From positions 1 to 52,054 of the forward strand of contig JANYDY010000029.1 of NCBI GenBank assembly GCA_025363435.1: DNA of 52,054 nucleotides, written 5' to 3'. The stretch's first letter is position 1, and the number at the start of each line of letters is the position of its first letter. The translations under genes were made by a program, and so were the position numbers. Positions 27,122-37,490 of the stretch are shown one piece after another. Source of the stretch: Betaproteobacteria bacterium (lineage in GTDB: Bacteria > Pseudomonadota > Gammaproteobacteria > Burkholderiales > SG8-41). The notes under the pieces were generated by a model. That model searched no databases, was not told the DNA's origin, and saw only the letters and a list, made by a program, of their open reading frames with translations.

Positions 27122-27688
27122 ATGTCCATGAAAACACGTATCGGTATCATTGCAATTGCAATTGGTGCGGCCGTCAGCGGCATCGCCGCTGCTGCCGACA
27201 ACACGTATTACATTGGCGGTGGCTGGGGTCAGACAAGGCCCAATTTCGATACCGCCGGGACGGCGTCCGGCGTAGGCACAAATTTCGACAGCTCGGACGG
27301 CTCTTATAAACTCTACGGCGGTTATAACTTCCACAAGAATTTCAGCGTCGAAGCCACCTGGATCAATCTCGGCAGCTTTAACTCAAACGCCGGCAGCATG
27401 GTCGAAATGGCGGGCTGGGGTCTGGCGCTGGTCGGTTATATGCCGTTGAACAAAGAGTTCTCGCTGCTCGGCCGCATCGGCGAATACCGCATGCGCCTGA
27501 AACGCAATCCGCTGGGCACCTCGGACAACTCGTGGAGCCCGAGCTTGGGCGTCGGCTTGAAATACGATTTCAACGCGAACTTCAGCGCGCGCGGTGAATT
27601 CGAACGTATCACCAAAATGGGCAGCAACACGACCACCATCAGCACGAACGCCAATGTTTACACGCTGGGTCTGAGCTACCAGTTCTAG
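27122..27688 (+). CDS. OmpA-like beta-barrel outer-membrane protein
   Basis: 188 residues with a signal peptide (MSMKTRIGIIAIAIGAAVSG, cleavage near AAAAD). The mature part is an eight-strand-like barrel: YYIGGGWGQTRPNF, SYKLYGGYNFHKNFSVEATW, SPSLGVGLKYDFNANFSARGEFERI, and the C-terminal strand NVYTLGLSYQF ending in Phe, the usual BAM recognition signal. There is no peptidoglycan-binding domain, so it resembles the OmpA N-domain/OmpX-type families. The ATG at 27122 follows AGGAGAAGCAACC. Transcription may depend on read-through of the terminator upstream. Confidence 0.88.
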   Translation: MSMKTRIGIIAIAIGAAVSGIAAAADNTYYIGGGWGQTRPNFDTAGTASGVGTNFDSSDGSYKLYGGYNFHKNFSVEATWINLGSFNSNAGSMVEMAGWGLALVGYMPLNKEFSLLGRIGEYRMRLKRNPLGTSDNSWSPSLGVGLKYDFNANFSARGEFERITKMGSNTTTISTNANVYTLGLSYQF

Positions 27689-27706
27689 AAATTCGCCAGC
27701 GGGAAA

Positions 27707-27730
27707 CAAGGGCCGGTGATCCGGCCCTTG
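27707..27730. terminator. Bidirectional hairpin between convergent omp and ubiD genes
   Basis: Perfect 10-bp stem CAAGGGCCGG/CCGGCCCTTG with loop TGAT, between the two convergent stop codons. There is no long T-tract on either side, but the position and strength suggest a shared terminator. Confidence 0.6.
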
Positions 27731-27742
27731 GTATTGCCGGCA

Positions 27743-29206
27743 CTACAAGCCGATTTCTGTCCACAAAGCGTCGATACGCGCTTTGGTTGCTGTATCCATG
27801 GCGATCGGGGCGCCCCACTGCCGCGATGTTTCCTGCGGCCATTTGTTGGTCGCATCAATGCCCATCTTTGAACCGAGTCCGGCCACCGGGCTTGCAAAGT
27901 CAAGGTAATCGATCGGCGTGTTGTCGGCGATCAGCGTATCACGCTGCGGATCAACCCGCGTTGTCAACGCCCAGATTACTTCCTTCCAGTCGCGCACGTT
28001 GATGTCGTCGTCGGTGACGATAATGAATTTTGTGTACATGAACTGGCGCAGAAACGACCAGATGCCGAACATGACGCGCTTGGCATGCCCCGCATACTGT
28101 TTGCGCATGCTGACCACCGCGATGCGATAGGAGCAACCTTCCGGTGGCAGATAAAAATCGACAATTTCCGGAAACTGCTTTCGCAACAGCGGCACGAAAA
28201 CTTCATTGAGCGCCGCACCCAGCACCGCCGGTTCATCCGGTGGCTTGCCGGTATAGGTGCTGTGATAAATCGGCTCGCGCCGCATGGTCATGCGTTCAAT
28301 GGTGAACACCGGAAAACGTTCCTGCTCATTGTAATACCCGGTGTGGTCGCCGAACGGGCCTTCGAGCGCGGTTTCGCCCGGCTGAATAAAACCTTCGAGT
28401 ATGATTTCGGCATTCGCCGGCACCTGCAAATCATGGCTCAGGCATCGGGTGATCTCGGTGCGCGCGCCGCGCAACAACCCCGCAAACTGATACTCGGACA
28501 AACTGTCAGGCACCGGCGTCACCGCACCGAGTATGGTTGCCGGATCGGCGCCGAGCGCTACCGCCAGCGGGAATGGCTTGCCCGGCTGCGCGAGACAATG
28601 ATCGCGATAATCGAGCGCACCACCGCGCATGCCGAGCCAGCGCATGATTACTTTGTTCGGCGCGATGATCTGCTGCCGGTAGATGCCGAGATTCTGCCGC
28701 GCTTTGGCCGGCCCGCGCGTAACAACAAGGCCCCAGGTAATCAGCGGCGCAATATCGCCGGGCCAGCAGGTCTGGATCGGCAGGCGGGTGAGATCGACCG
28801 CATTGCCTTCCCACACTACTTCCTGGCAGGCCGCGCTCGACACCAGCGAGGGCGCCATGCTGAAAATCTGCTTGAGCAGCGGCAATTTGTCCCAGGCATC
28901 CTTCCAGCCACGCGGGGGTGCGGGCTCCTTGAGCGCCGCCAGCAGCTCACCGACCTCGCGCAAGGCGCCGGCATGCTCCTGCCCCATGCCAAGTGCAACA
29001 CGCAGCGGCGTGCCGAACAGATTGCCGAGCACCGGAATGCTGTGGCCTTTGGGGTTTTCGAACAACAGTGCGGGGCCCTGCGCCTTCAGCACGCGGTCGC
29101 ATATTTCGGTCATCTCCAGCCGCGGATCAACCTCGGCGGTGATGCGCTTGAGTTCGCCACGGCGTTCGAGCATGGCGATGAATTCTCTGAGATCACGGTA
29201 CTTCAT
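27743..29206 (-). CDS. ubiD: UbiD family decarboxylase (3-octaprenyl-4-hydroxybenzoate carboxy-lyase)
   Basis: 487 residues beginning [21 protein letters not shown], the standard UbiD start; an in-frame extension to 29302 was rejected as non-family. Family landmarks: [44 protein letters not shown] and [13 protein letters not shown]. It uses prenylated FMN (made by UbiX, not in this window) to decarboxylate the polyprenyl-hydroxybenzoate in ubiquinone synthesis. It follows ubiA by 16 bases on the same strand. Confidence 0.96.
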   Translation of the reverse strand: MKYRDLREFIAMLERRGELKRITAEVDPRLEMTEICDRVLKAQGPALLFENPKGHSIPVLGNLFGTPLRVALGMGQEHAGALREVGELLAALKEPAPPRGWKDAWDKLPLLKQIFSMAPSLVSSAACQEVVWEGNAVDLTRLPIQTCWPGDIAPLITWGLVVTRGPAKARQNLGIYRQQIIAPNKVIMRWLGMRGGALDYRDHCLAQPGKPFPLAVALGADPATILGAVTPVPDSLSEYQFAGLLRGARTEITRCLSHDLQVPANAEIILEGFIQPGETALEGPFGDHTGYYNEQERFPVFTIERMTMRREPIYHSTYTGKPPDEPAVLGAALNEVFVPLLRKQFPEIVDFYLPPEGCSYRIAVVSMRKQYAGHAKRVMFGIWSFLRQFMYTKFIIVTDDDINVRDWKEVIWALTTRVDPQRDTLIADNTPIDYLDFASPVAGLGSKMGIDATNKWPQETSRQWGAPIAMDTATKARIDALWTEIGL

Positions 29207-29222
29207 TCTAAAAATACCTGAC

Positions 29223-30119
29223 TCAGCGGCCGATCGGCGGCCCCGGAAACAGCGGCAGAAAATAAACAAAATCGGCGGCAATGCCGGCGAATATCGCCGC
29301 ACCTATCCAGTTGTTGCACAAAAACGCCTTAAAGCAGCGCTCGCGCTGCCGCGTGCGGATCAAATTGTATTCAAGGGCGACCAGCATGCACGCCATCACC
29401 AGGCCGGAAAAATAGCAAACGCCCATGCGCGCCCAGTAGCCGACATAAATCATCATCGCGATGAACAGGCAGTAGCAGACCATGATCGCCAGCACGTCGT
29501 GACGGCCGAATAAAATAGCCGAAGACTTGAGGCCGAGCTTGATGTCGTCATCGCGATCGACCATCGCGTACTGCGTATCATAGGCAATCGCCCAGAACAC
29601 GTTCGCCAGCACTATCGTCCAGGCAATCGGCACAACAACGTTGTGATGCGCAGCGAACGCCATCGGCACGCCGAAGCCGAAAGCGATACCAAGCCAGGCT
29701 TGCGGCAGCCAGAACACGCGTTTTAAAAACGGATAGATTACCGCCAGCGCCAGCGCTGCCACCGAAAGCCGCACCGTCAGCGCGTTGAGTTGCCATACCA
29801 ATGCGAAGGCAAGTCCGGCCAGCACTGCGGCCAGCAGCAGCGCCTCGCGCGGTGAAATCCGTTTTGCTGCGAGCGGACGATCGCGCGTGCGTTCGACGTG
29901 GGCGTCGAAATTACGGTCGGCGTAATCATTCATCACGCAGCCGGCCGAACGCATCAGGACAACGCCCATGACAAATATGAACGCAATAGAACTATTAGGC
30001 GAGCCAACCGACGACATCCACAGCCCCCACAGGGTCGGCCACAACAACAACAATATGCCGACCGGCTTGTCGAGCCGCGTCAGCTTTTCATAAATGTCGA
30101 GTCGTTCGGTCAGTTTCAT
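29223..30119 (-). CDS. ubiA: 4-hydroxybenzoate octaprenyltransferase
   Basis: 298 residues, a polytopic inner-membrane prenyltransferase with about eight hydrophobic segments. The two Asp-rich prenyl-diphosphate motifs are NDYADRNFD and DRDDD. It starts [13 protein letters not shown] at 30119, overlapping the ubiC stop by four bases; a longer start at 30206 adds a non-family stretch inside ubiC. It attaches the polyprenyl tail to 4-hydroxybenzoate. Genes are in pathway order ubiC-ubiA-ubiD. Confidence 0.96.
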   Translation of the reverse strand: MKLTERLDIYEKLTRLDKPVGILLLLWPTLWGLWMSSVGSPNSSIAFIFVMGVVLMRSAGCVMNDYADRNFDAHVERTRDRPLAAKRISPREALLLAAVLAGLAFALVWQLNALTVRLSVAALALAVIYPFLKRVFWLPQAWLGIAFGFGVPMAFAAHHNVVVPIAWTIVLANVFWAIAYDTQYAMVDRDDDIKLGLKSSAILFGRHDVLAIMVCYCLFIAMMIYVGYWARMGVCYFSGLVMACMLVALEYNLIRTRQRERCFKAFLCNNWIGAAIFAGIAADFVYFLPLFPGPPIGR

Positions 30120-30661
30120 GATGGCAACGCAAGGATAGCGGGCAAAAACACTTCCGTCACTAACAGGCGCGAACCGCGAAACACAAACAACGACCGCCGC
30201 GCCCACAGGCTGGCCGGCTTGACCTCAAGCAGGGCGCAGGCCGATGCGTAGAGCGCATGCCCCGGCCTGATCTGCCGGTAACGCAGTGGCTGCCGCGCCA
30301 CCCGCGGGTCGGCGAACAGCGCCGCCCCCAGCGGGCGCGTTCCCAGGGTCAACAGCAGGCGCCACGGCCCTCTTAACGCGCGGCGCGCCGCCACCGAGTG
30401 CGCGAACACCACCGCTACGCCGTCGCTGTGCAGCGCGACCTCACGCACAGCGCACGATATGCGCGCAGCGGATGCGATCAGCGCGCGCTCATCGCGGGTC
30501 GCCGGCGCGCGCGTCAGCGCCAGCAGATCGACGTGGAAGCGGCGTGAACGCAGCTGTATGCGCCGCGTCAGCGAGCCGCGATGGAGCAGCCAGCGGCGCA
30601 TGCGCGCATCGGCGCCAACCGGGCGGTGGTGCCAAAGTGTGTCGGAAAATTTCATGGCCAT
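30116..30661 (-). CDS. ubiC: Chorismate lyase
   Basis: 181 residues. It has the UbiC layout with WLLHRGSLTRRIQ near the N-terminus, REVALHSDGVAVVFAHSV in the centre, and RYRQIRPGHALYASA followed by ARRSLFVFRGSRLLVTEVFLP at the C-terminus. It removes pyruvate from chorismate to give 4-hydroxybenzoate, the first ubiquinone-specific step. The second methionine (30655) is an equally likely start. Its identity is well supported by its place directly before ubiA, with a 4-base overlap. Confidence 0.9.
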   Translation of the reverse strand: MAMKFSDTLWHHRPVGADARMRRWLLHRGSLTRRIQLRSRRFHVDLLALTRAPATRDERALIASAARISCAVREVALHSDGVAVVFAHSVAARRALRGPWRLLLTLGTRPLGAALFADPRVARQPLRYRQIRPGHALYASACALLEVKPASLWARRSLFVFRGSRLLVTEVFLPAILALPS

Positions 30662-30750
30662 GCTTTATTTTAAGCGGCTGGTCCGCAAGCGCGGATGCCA
30701 TCGCCGCCGCCGATTATCCTCTACCGCGGAAATATTTACGCACTCACCCG

Positions 30751-32913
30751 CTAAACGCGCAAATAGTTCTGTCTGCCGCCGAGCCATCGTTGCAAATGCG
30801 TATCCGCAACCTGTGACTGTGTTTGCAGCATATCCTGCGCAACGTTACGCGCCGATTCGACCAGATCGATATCCGTGTTGACGTCGGCGAAGCGCAGCAT
30901 CGGCACGCCGCTCTGCCGCGCGCCGAGCAGCTCACCGGGCCCGCGTATACGCAGGTCCTCACGCGCGATTTCAAATCCGTCGGTGTTCCCGTAAATGATT
31001 TTCAGCCGCTCGCGCGCCAGCGCCGAGAGGGCGCTTTGATACAGCAGTATGCAGGTGCTGTGGCCGGGCCCGCGGCCGACGCGGCCGCGCAACTGATGCA
31101 GCTGCGCCAGCCCCATGCGTTCAGCGTTTTCAATCACCATCAGCGTCGCATTCGGCACGTCTACGCCGACTTCGATCACCGTTGTCGCCACCAGCAATTG
31201 AATCGAGCCGGCGGTGAAAGCCTGCATCACCGCGGCTTTTTCCGCCGTCGCCAGCCGCCCGTGCACCAGCCCGATACGCAGTTCGGGAAAAGTGGCACGC
31301 AGGCGTTCGTGGGTGTCGAGCACTGACTGCAGCTGCAATGCTTCGAAGCTGCCGCGGCCGCGCCCTTTTTTCGGCGGCGGCGCCGCACCTTCCGCCGCCT
31401 CGGCCTCTTCAATCAGCGGGCACACCCAATAGGCCTGGCTGCCCGCCATGCAGGCGTCGCGCACGCGCTGGATGACTTCGTCGCGCCGCGCGTCCGACAC
31501 CAGGCGCGTTGCTACGGGCGTGCGGCCGGGCGGCATTTCATCAATCACCGAAACGTCAAGGTCGGCGTAATAACTCATCGCCAGCGTGCGCGGAATCGGC
31601 GTTGCGCTCATCATCAACTGGTGCGGCTGCGTGCGCGCGCCGGCTTTGCTGCCTTTCTGGCGCAAGGCCAATCGCTGCTTCACACCGAAACGGTGCTGCT
31701 CATCGACGATGGCCAAGCCGAGTTTTTTGAATTCAACATCATCCTGAAACAGCGCGTGCGTGCCGATCACGACCTGCGCTTCCCCCGATGCGGCGCGTGC
31801 CAGCGCCTCGCGTTTGGGTTTGGCGGCGAGATTGCCGGCGAGCCACACCACCGAAATATCGAGCCTGGCGAGCCAGCCCGAAAATTTTGCGTAATGCTGT
31901 TCACCGAGAATTTCGGTCGGCGCCATGATCGCAACCTGAAACCCGTTTTCGATCGCCTGCAAAGCAGCCAGCGCCGCCACAACCGTTTTGCCGCTGCCGA
32001 CGTCGCCCTGCAATAAACGCTGCATCGGGTAAGCGCGCGTCAGATCAGCGCTGATTTCACCGGCCGCCTTGCGCTGTGCTGCAGTCAATGCAAACGGCAG
32101 GCTGTCGAGCAGCGCGCGCGTCAGCTCGACACGCGGCTTCAGCGCAGGCGCGCTCACCTGTTTGCGCCGGTCGTAATGGATGCGCATCGACAATTGTTGC
32201 GCCAGTAGTTCGTCGAACTTGACGCGCTGCCATGCCGGATGGGTACGTTGCTCAAGTTGCGCGAGTTCCGCCACTGGCGGCGGATGATGCAGATAACGCA
32301 CGCTGTCGCGAAATCCGGCCAGTTTCAATTTTCGCAGCAGGCTTTGCGGCAGGGTATCTTCAAGGTCGACCGTTTCAAGCGCGTTGCCGACCAAACGCTG
32401 CAGACTGGCCTGCGACAAGCCCGCTGTCGTCGGATAGACGGGCGTCAGCTGTTTGGCAACCGGCGCACCTTCAGCCACCACGCGATATTTCGGGTGCACC
32501 ATTTCCGCACCGAAAAATCCCTGACGGATCTCGCCGTACATGCGCACACGCGTACCGACCGCGAGCTGGCGCACCTGGCTCATATAAAAATTCAGGAAGC
32601 GCATGACCACCACACCCGAGTCGTCTTCGACCGTGCAGACGAGCTGGCGCTTGGGCCGGAACTTGATCGCGCTATCGCTGACCACGCCTTCGACCAGCAC
32701 GACCTGTCCGCCGGGCGCATCGGCGATGCGGTACAAACGCGTCTGGTCTTCGTAACGCAACGGCAGATGCAGCACGAGATCGAAATCGCGATGAATGCCG
32801 ATTTTAGCCAGCGTCGCCTGCGTCGCTTTGCTTGCCTTGCCGAGGATACCCGCAGGCGACGGACGCGCGCCGGCGGCGGACTCGCGTTGCGCCGCCGGAC
32901 GCTTCAAACGCAA
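30751..32913 (-). CDS. recG: ATP-dependent DNA helicase RecG
   Basis: 720 residues. N-terminal wedge (OB) domain, then helicase motifs: Walker A GDVGSGKTVVA, DEQHRFGVKQR (motif II), MSATPIPRTLA (motif III), TTVIEVGVDVPNA and QLRGRVGRG. It remodels stalled replication forks and Holliday junctions. It begins 4 bases after the RidA-family gene, so the two are probably co-transcribed. Full length. Confidence 0.97.
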   Translation of the reverse strand: MRLKRPAAQRESAAGARPSPAGILGKASKATQATLAKIGIHRDFDLVLHLPLRYEDQTRLYRIADAPGGQVVLVEGVVSDSAIKFRPKRQLVCTVEDDSGVVVMRFLNFYMSQVRQLAVGTRVRMYGEIRQGFFGAEMVHPKYRVVAEGAPVAKQLTPVYPTTAGLSQASLQRLVGNALETVDLEDTLPQSLLRKLKLAGFRDSVRYLHHPPPVAELAQLEQRTHPAWQRVKFDELLAQQLSMRIHYDRRKQVSAPALKPRVELTRALLDSLPFALTAAQRKAAGEISADLTRAYPMQRLLQGDVGSGKTVVAALAALQAIENGFQVAIMAPTEILGEQHYAKFSGWLARLDISVVWLAGNLAAKPKREALARAASGEAQVVIGTHALFQDDVEFKKLGLAIVDEQHRFGVKQRLALRQKGSKAGARTQPHQLMMSATPIPRTLAMSYYADLDVSVIDEMPPGRTPVATRLVSDARRDEVIQRVRDACMAGSQAYWVCPLIEEAEAAEGAAPPPKKGRGRGSFEALQLQSVLDTHERLRATFPELRIGLVHGRLATAEKAAVMQAFTAGSIQLLVATTVIEVGVDVPNATLMVIENAERMGLAQLHQLRGRVGRGPGHSTCILLYQSALSALARERLKIIYGNTDGFEIAREDLRIRGPGELLGARQSGVPMLRFADVNTDIDLVESARNVAQDMLQTQSQVADTHLQRWLGGRQNYLRV

Positions 32914-32917
32914 TCTC

Positions 32918-33295
32918 TCACGCGAGCTGCAAAACGGCGTCGATTTCCACCAGCGCGCCGCGCGGCAGACTCGCCACGCCGACGGCGGCGCGCGCCGGAT
33001 AGGGCTGGCGAAAATATTCGGCCATCACTTCATTGACGCGTGCGAAGTTGGCGAGATCGGTCAGATAAACCGTCACGCGCACCGCATCATCGAGACTGCC
33101 GCCGGCCGCCGCCGCCACCGCCTTGAGATTGTCGAACACGCGCACGATTTGCGCGTCGATGCCGTCCACCATCTGCATGGTTTTCGGGTCGAGCCCGATC
33201 TGCCCCGACATATACAGGGTGTCGCCGCTGCGCATCGCCTGCGAATAAGTGCCGATGGCCTGCGGCGCATCGTTGCTGTGTACCGGCTGCTTCAC
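32918..33295 (-). CDS. RidA family reactive intermediate/imine deaminase
   Basis: 125 residues, the family length. Features: [11 protein letters not shown] at the N-terminus, [11 protein letters not shown], and the C-terminal [20 protein letters not shown], where the Arg and Glu line the trimer active site. Hydrolyses enamines/imines formed by PLP enzymes, giving ammonia and 2-oxo acids. It sits just before recG, likely in the same transcript, and is divergent from the HD-GYP gene 156 bases away. Confidence 0.94.
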   Translation of the reverse strand: MKQPVHSNDAPQAIGTYSQAMRSGDTLYMSGQIGLDPKTMQMVDGIDAQIVRVFDNLKAVAAAAGGSLDDAVRVTVYLTDLANFARVNEVMAEYFRQPYPARAAVGVASLPRGALVEIDAVLQLA

Positions 33296-33451
33296 TCTGG
33301 CCTCCCGTTGATTTCGATTCGCGAACAGGTGTAATCATGAAGCCTGCAAGTCAGGAATTCAATCACAACGCGTCAGCGCGGTCTGCACAGCCGGCGCCGG
33401 CACGCTTAGAATCGGTGTCTGCGTTGGTTTTACCGGTCGAAAGGTCTTGCC

Positions 33452-36400
33452 ATGACAACTGCCGCCCCTGCGCAATCCGCAGCCCCGTTTGTTCCAGACG
33501 TGACGAAATGGCGGCGCTATCCGTTGCACATACATATATCGGTATTGTTCACCTTGCTGATCGTTGTTTTCGGTGCCATTACCGGTTGGCACAACTACCA
33601 GCAGAACACCTCGCTCATGCTGTCGGCCTCCGATGAATTGTTTGAAAGCATCGGCCGCGAAACGGTACTCGAAATCAACCGCACCTATGCGCCGATCGAA
33701 CTGTTGACCGACCTGATCGCCAAACAGCAGCTCACCGAAGCAACCTCGCTCGAAGACCGCCTGCCGCGCCTGCCGGGCCTGACCGAAGCGCTGACGCGAA
33801 ATCCGGCGATGTCGGCTTTCTACGTCGGTTACGCCAGCGGTGATTTTTTTCTCGTGCGCCCGCTGCCCACCGAACAGAAGCTGCGCGACAATCTGGGCGC
33901 CCCGCCCGCCGCCGCCTATCTGGTGCAAAGCATCGACCATGACAACAAGCGCGGCTCGCGCGCCCGTTTCATCTATCTCGACGCCCGGCTCAAGCCACTG
34001 CTGACCGTCGAGCGCCCCGACTACCGTTTCGACCCGCGCACGCGCGAGTGGTACATGCGAGCGATGGCGTCGGAGCAGCAGATCAAGAGCGACCCCTACG
34101 TTTTTTTCACTACGCGATTACCCGGCATTACGATGGCGCGCAAAAACCGCTCCGGCGTCAGCGTCGTGGGCGCCGATGTCGGGCTTGCCGACATCTCGGA
34201 ACGCCTGCAAAAACGGCGCATTGCGCCGTCGGCTGAAATCGTGCTGTTCGACGCGGCGGGCCGCGCGCTGGCTTCGAGCAGAACCAACCGGCCGCTGTGG
34301 AAGGAAACGGGCGCATCAACGCTGCAACTCGCCACGCTGTCGGATCTCGGCGGCGCGGCCCTGGGTGGCCTCGCCAACGGCTTCCGCAGCGGTAACATCG
34401 ACCGCAACTTCAGCTTCACAGCCGATGACCGCGACTGGATCGGTCGCATCAACAAACTCAGCGCCGGCGGCCAGGATTTGTATCTCGGCGTGCTGGCGCC
34501 GCACGACGAGCTGCTGCGCGATGCGGCACGCATCCGCAGCGAAAATATCGCCATCACGCTGGCCATCCTGCTGCTGACGATTCCGGTCGCCTGGCTGCTG
34601 TCGCGCGCCGTCTCAAAACCGCTGCGGCAGCTCAGCGCCGAGGCCGGTGCAATCCGCAATTTCAATTTCGGCCAGAGCACGCCAATCAATTCCTTCGTGC
34701 TCGAAATCGACGATCTTGCGCAAACCATGGACGGCATGAAATCCACCATCCGCAAATTTCTTGATCTGTCGACGGCACTCGCCGCTGAAAGCGATCTCGA
34801 CCGCCTGCTCGAACGCGTGGTCAGCGAATCAATGGCGCTGGCGCACGCCGATGCCGCCGTGGTGTATCTGCTTGACGACGATGGCGTGTTGCTGCAGCCC
34901 ACCCATCGCAGCTGGCGCAACGCCACCGCACTGTCGGCGCAAAACCCGCTCGCCTCGCTGCATCTAAAGAACGACGCAGCCAATCAGGTGGTGGCCGCCG
35001 CGCGCAGCGGCAGCGCACGAGTGGCCAGTCTGCGCATCGGCGATAGCGATGTCACCACGCGTTATTTTGCCGATGCCATGCGCGGATTACGCAGCGAACG
35101 CCTTGGTGTGGCGGTAATCCCGTTGCGCAATCGCCACCACGACGTTATCGGTGTACTCGCGGTCGGCCGCAAAATCGATAATGACACCGCGGTCGCGTTC
35201 TCACCCGAACTTATTGCCTTCATCGAAGCGCTATCGGGCACCACCGCGATCTCGATCGAAACGCGGCAGCTGATCAAGGCGCAGAAGGATCTGCTCGAGT
35301 CGCTGATTCAGCTGGTGGCCTCGGCCATCGACGCCAAATCGCCGTACACCGGCGGACATTGCCAGCGCGTGCCCGAGCTGACCAAGATGCTGGCGCAGGC
35401 GGCCTGCGCTGCGGAAAGCGGGCCGTATCGCGATTTCAATCTGAACGCCGAGGAATGGGAGGCCGTGCACATCGCAAGCTGGCTGCACGACTGCGGCAAG
35501 GTGACAACGCCCGAATACGTAGTCGACAAGGCAACCAAGCTGGAAACGATTTACGACCGCATCCACGAAATCCGCACGCGCTTCGAAGTATTGAAGCGCG
35601 ACGCCGAAATCGATTACTGGAAAACTGTCGCCGCCGGCGGCGACGCGGCCGCACTCAAACCGGCGTTGCAAACAGCGCTGGCCGAACTTGATGCCGATTT
35701 CGCCTTCGTCGCCGAATGCAATATCGGTGGCGAATTCATGGCGGCGGAAAAAATCGAACGGCTGCGGCGTATCGCCGGGCGCCACTGGCTGCGCACGCTC
35801 GACGCCCGTCTCGGCGTCTCGCACGACGAGAAAAAACGCATGGAACGCGCGCCGGCGGCGGCGCTGCCCGCGCGTGAGCAACTGCTCGCCGACAAAGCCG
35901 AACACATCATCGACCGCCCGCCGCAGGAACTGATGAGCGACGACAATCCCTGGGGCTTCAAGCTCACGGTGCCCCTGCATAAATACAATCGCGGCGAAAT
36001 CCACAACCTCGCCATCAGCCGCGGCACGCTGACCGATGAAGACCGTTTCATCATCAACGACCACATCGTGCAAACCATCATCATGCTGAGCCGGCTGCCG
36101 TTTCCGAAACATCTGCGCGGCATCCCCGAAATCGCCGGCGGCCACCACGAAAAAATGGACGGCACCGGTTATCCAAAACGCCTCTCACGCGATGAAATGA
36201 GCCCGGTTGCACGCATGATGGCGATCGCCGATATTTTCGAAGCGCTGACCGCCGCCGATCGCCCTTACAAAAAAGGCAAGGCGCTATCAGAGGCAATCAA
36301 GATCATGGGCTTCATGAAAAAAGACCGGCACATTGATCCCGAATTATTCGAACTGTTCCTGACCTCGAACATCCACCGCCAGTACGCGGAACGCTATATG

Positions 36401-36457
36401 CGGCCCGAACAGATCGATGACGTCGATATTCGTCCTTATCTGTCGCAAACCGTTTGA
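33452..36457 (+). CDS. Cache-HAMP-GAF-HD-GYP signalling phosphodiesterase with large catalytic insertion
   Basis: 1001 residues. Membrane segment at ~28-47, a periplasmic Cache-like sensor (~48-360, with the DPRTREWYMRA pattern), second membrane segment ~366-384, HAMP (~385-440), GAF (~455-610), then an HD-GYP domain from ~620. The HD is at ~678-679 (LHDCGK) and the HHEKMDGTGYP motif starts at ~898. In ordinary HD-GYP proteins these are about 60-70 residues apart; here about 150 extra residues are inserted, starting near KLETIYDRIHEIRTRF. Such proteins hydrolyse cyclic di-GMP or another cyclic dinucleotide. Activity is likely because key motifs are intact, but the effect of the insertion is unknown. 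Confidence 0.9.
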   Translation: MTTAAPAQSAAPFVPDVTKWRRYPLHIHISVLFTLLIVVFGAITGWHNYQQNTSLMLSASDELFESIGRETVLEINRTYAPIELLTDLIAKQQLTEATSLEDRLPRLPGLTEALTRNPAMSAFYVGYASGDFFLVRPLPTEQKLRDNLGAPPAAAYLVQSIDHDNKRGSRARFIYLDARLKPLLTVERPDYRFDPRTREWYMRAMASEQQIKSDPYVFFTTRLPGITMARKNRSGVSVVGADVGLADISERLQKRRIAPSAEIVLFDAAGRALASSRTNRPLWKETGASTLQLATLSDLGGAALGGLANGFRSGNIDRNFSFTADDRDWIGRINKLSAGGQDLYLGVLAPHDELLRDAARIRSENIAITLAILLLTIPVAWLLSRAVSKPLRQLSAEAGAIRNFNFGQSTPINSFVLEIDDLAQTMDGMKSTIRKFLDLSTALAAESDLDRLLERVVSESMALAHADAAVVYLLDDDGVLLQPTHRSWRNATALSAQNPLASLHLKNDAANQVVAAARSGSARVASLRIGDSDVTTRYFADAMRGLRSERLGVAVIPLRNRHHDVIGVLAVGRKIDNDTAVAFSPELIAFIEALSGTTAISIETRQLIKAQKDLLESLIQLVASAIDAKSPYTGGHCQRVPELTKMLAQAACAAESGPYRDFNLNAEEWEAVHIASWLHDCGKVTTPEYVVDKATKLETIYDRIHEIRTRFEVLKRDAEIDYWKTVAAGGDAAALKPALQTALAELDADFAFVAECNIGGEFMAAEKIERLRRIAGRHWLRTLDARLGVSHDEKKRMERAPAAALPAREQLLADKAEHIIDRPPQELMSDDNPWGFKLTVPLHKYNRGEIHNLAISRGTLTDEDRFIINDHIVQTIIMLSRLPFPKHLRGIPEIAGGHHEKMDGTGYPKRLSRDEMSPVARMMAIADIFEALTAADRPYKKGKALSEAIKIMGFMKKDRHIDPELFELFLTSNIHRQYAERYMRPEQIDDVDIRPYLSQTV

Positions 36458-36498
36458 GTTTCACCTGCCGTCCGGCCAATTCGCACAGGGAAACGCCA

Positions 36499-37464
36499 GT
36501 GTCCTTTCACCGCATCGCTGCAATACTCACGGTCGTTGTTGCCGCCTGCGGCGCAGACATCGTGTCCGCACAAAGTTATCCGGCCAAAGCGATACGTATC
36601 GTTACCAACGAAGCCGGCGCCGGACTCGATTTTTCGGCGCGCCTGATCGCGCAGGGCTTAAGCGAACGCTTGAAGCAACCGGTGATTGTCGATAACCGCG
36701 GCGGCGCCGGCGGCATTATCGCCGGCGAAATGGTGGCGAAGGCGCCTCCCGACGGTTACACGCTGATTTTTTTCAGCAACGGCTTGTGGACGGTGCCGCT
36801 GTTGCAAAAAGCGCCATTCGATCCGCTGAAGGATTTTGCACCGGTCACTCTGGCGGTGATTTCGCCGAACATTCTGGTTGTACATCCCTCGCTGCCGGTC
36901 AAATCAGTGAAAGAACTGCTGGCGTTTGCCCGGGCGCGACCGGGCGAACTCAATTACGCATCCGGCGGCAAAGGCGCGCCCACCCATCTCGCCGCCGAGT
37001 TGTTCAACTCGATGGCTCACATCAACCTCGTGCACATCCCGTACAAGGGCAGCGGCCCCGCGCTCAACGCGCTGCTTGGCGGTGAAGCACATCTGATGTT
37101 CACGGTTGCCAATGGCGGTCTGCCCCATGTGAAATCCGGCCGCCTGCGCGCATTGGCCGTGACCACAGCGCGGCCCTCGAGTTTGCTGCCGGGGCTACCG
37201 ACGATTGCGGCAGCCGGTGTTCCCGAATACGAGGCGGTGACCATGCAGGCATTGTTTGCGCCAGCACGCACACCGGAAGCGATTATTCAATTGTTGAATC
37301 AGGAAACCCTGCGCGTGATTCAATTGCCTGAAATCCGCGAGAAATTTTTTAACGCTGCGACCGAAGTGGTCGGCAGCACACCCGAACAATTGCGTACGGC
37401 TGTGGCTTCCGATATGGCAAAACTCGACCGCGTCATCAAGGCGACGGGGTTGCGTAACGACTAA
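36499..37464 (+). CDS. Bug-family receptor with GTG start
   Basis: 321 residues. The best start is GTG at 36499 with an AGGGAA site about 9 bases upstream; it gives a signal peptide (SFHRIAAILTVVVAACGADIVSAQ) and mature start SYPAKAIRIVTNEAG. The stretch VAAC also fits a lipobox, so lipidation is possible, although cleavage after SAQ is the family norm. Bug motifs GGAGGIIAGEMVAKAPPDGYTL and HIPYKGSGPAL are present. It follows the HD-GYP gene by 41 bases and faces the DUF1932/enolase pair, whose substrate it may deliver. Confidence 0.9.
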   Translation: MSFHRIAAILTVVVAACGADIVSAQSYPAKAIRIVTNEAGAGLDFSARLIAQGLSERLKQPVIVDNRGGAGGIIAGEMVAKAPPDGYTLIFFSNGLWTVPLLQKAPFDPLKDFAPVTLAVISPNILVVHPSLPVKSVKELLAFARARPGELNYASGGKGAPTHLAAELFNSMAHINLVHIPYKGSGPALNALLGGEAHLMFTVANGGLPHVKSGRLRALAVTTARPSSLLPGLPTIAAAGVPEYEAVTMQALFAPARTPEAIIQLLNQETLRVIQLPEIREKFFNAATEVVGSTPEQLRTAVASDMAKLDRVIKATGLRND

Positions 37465-37490
37465 TGCACAACGGATGCGCGCGTAACGAA

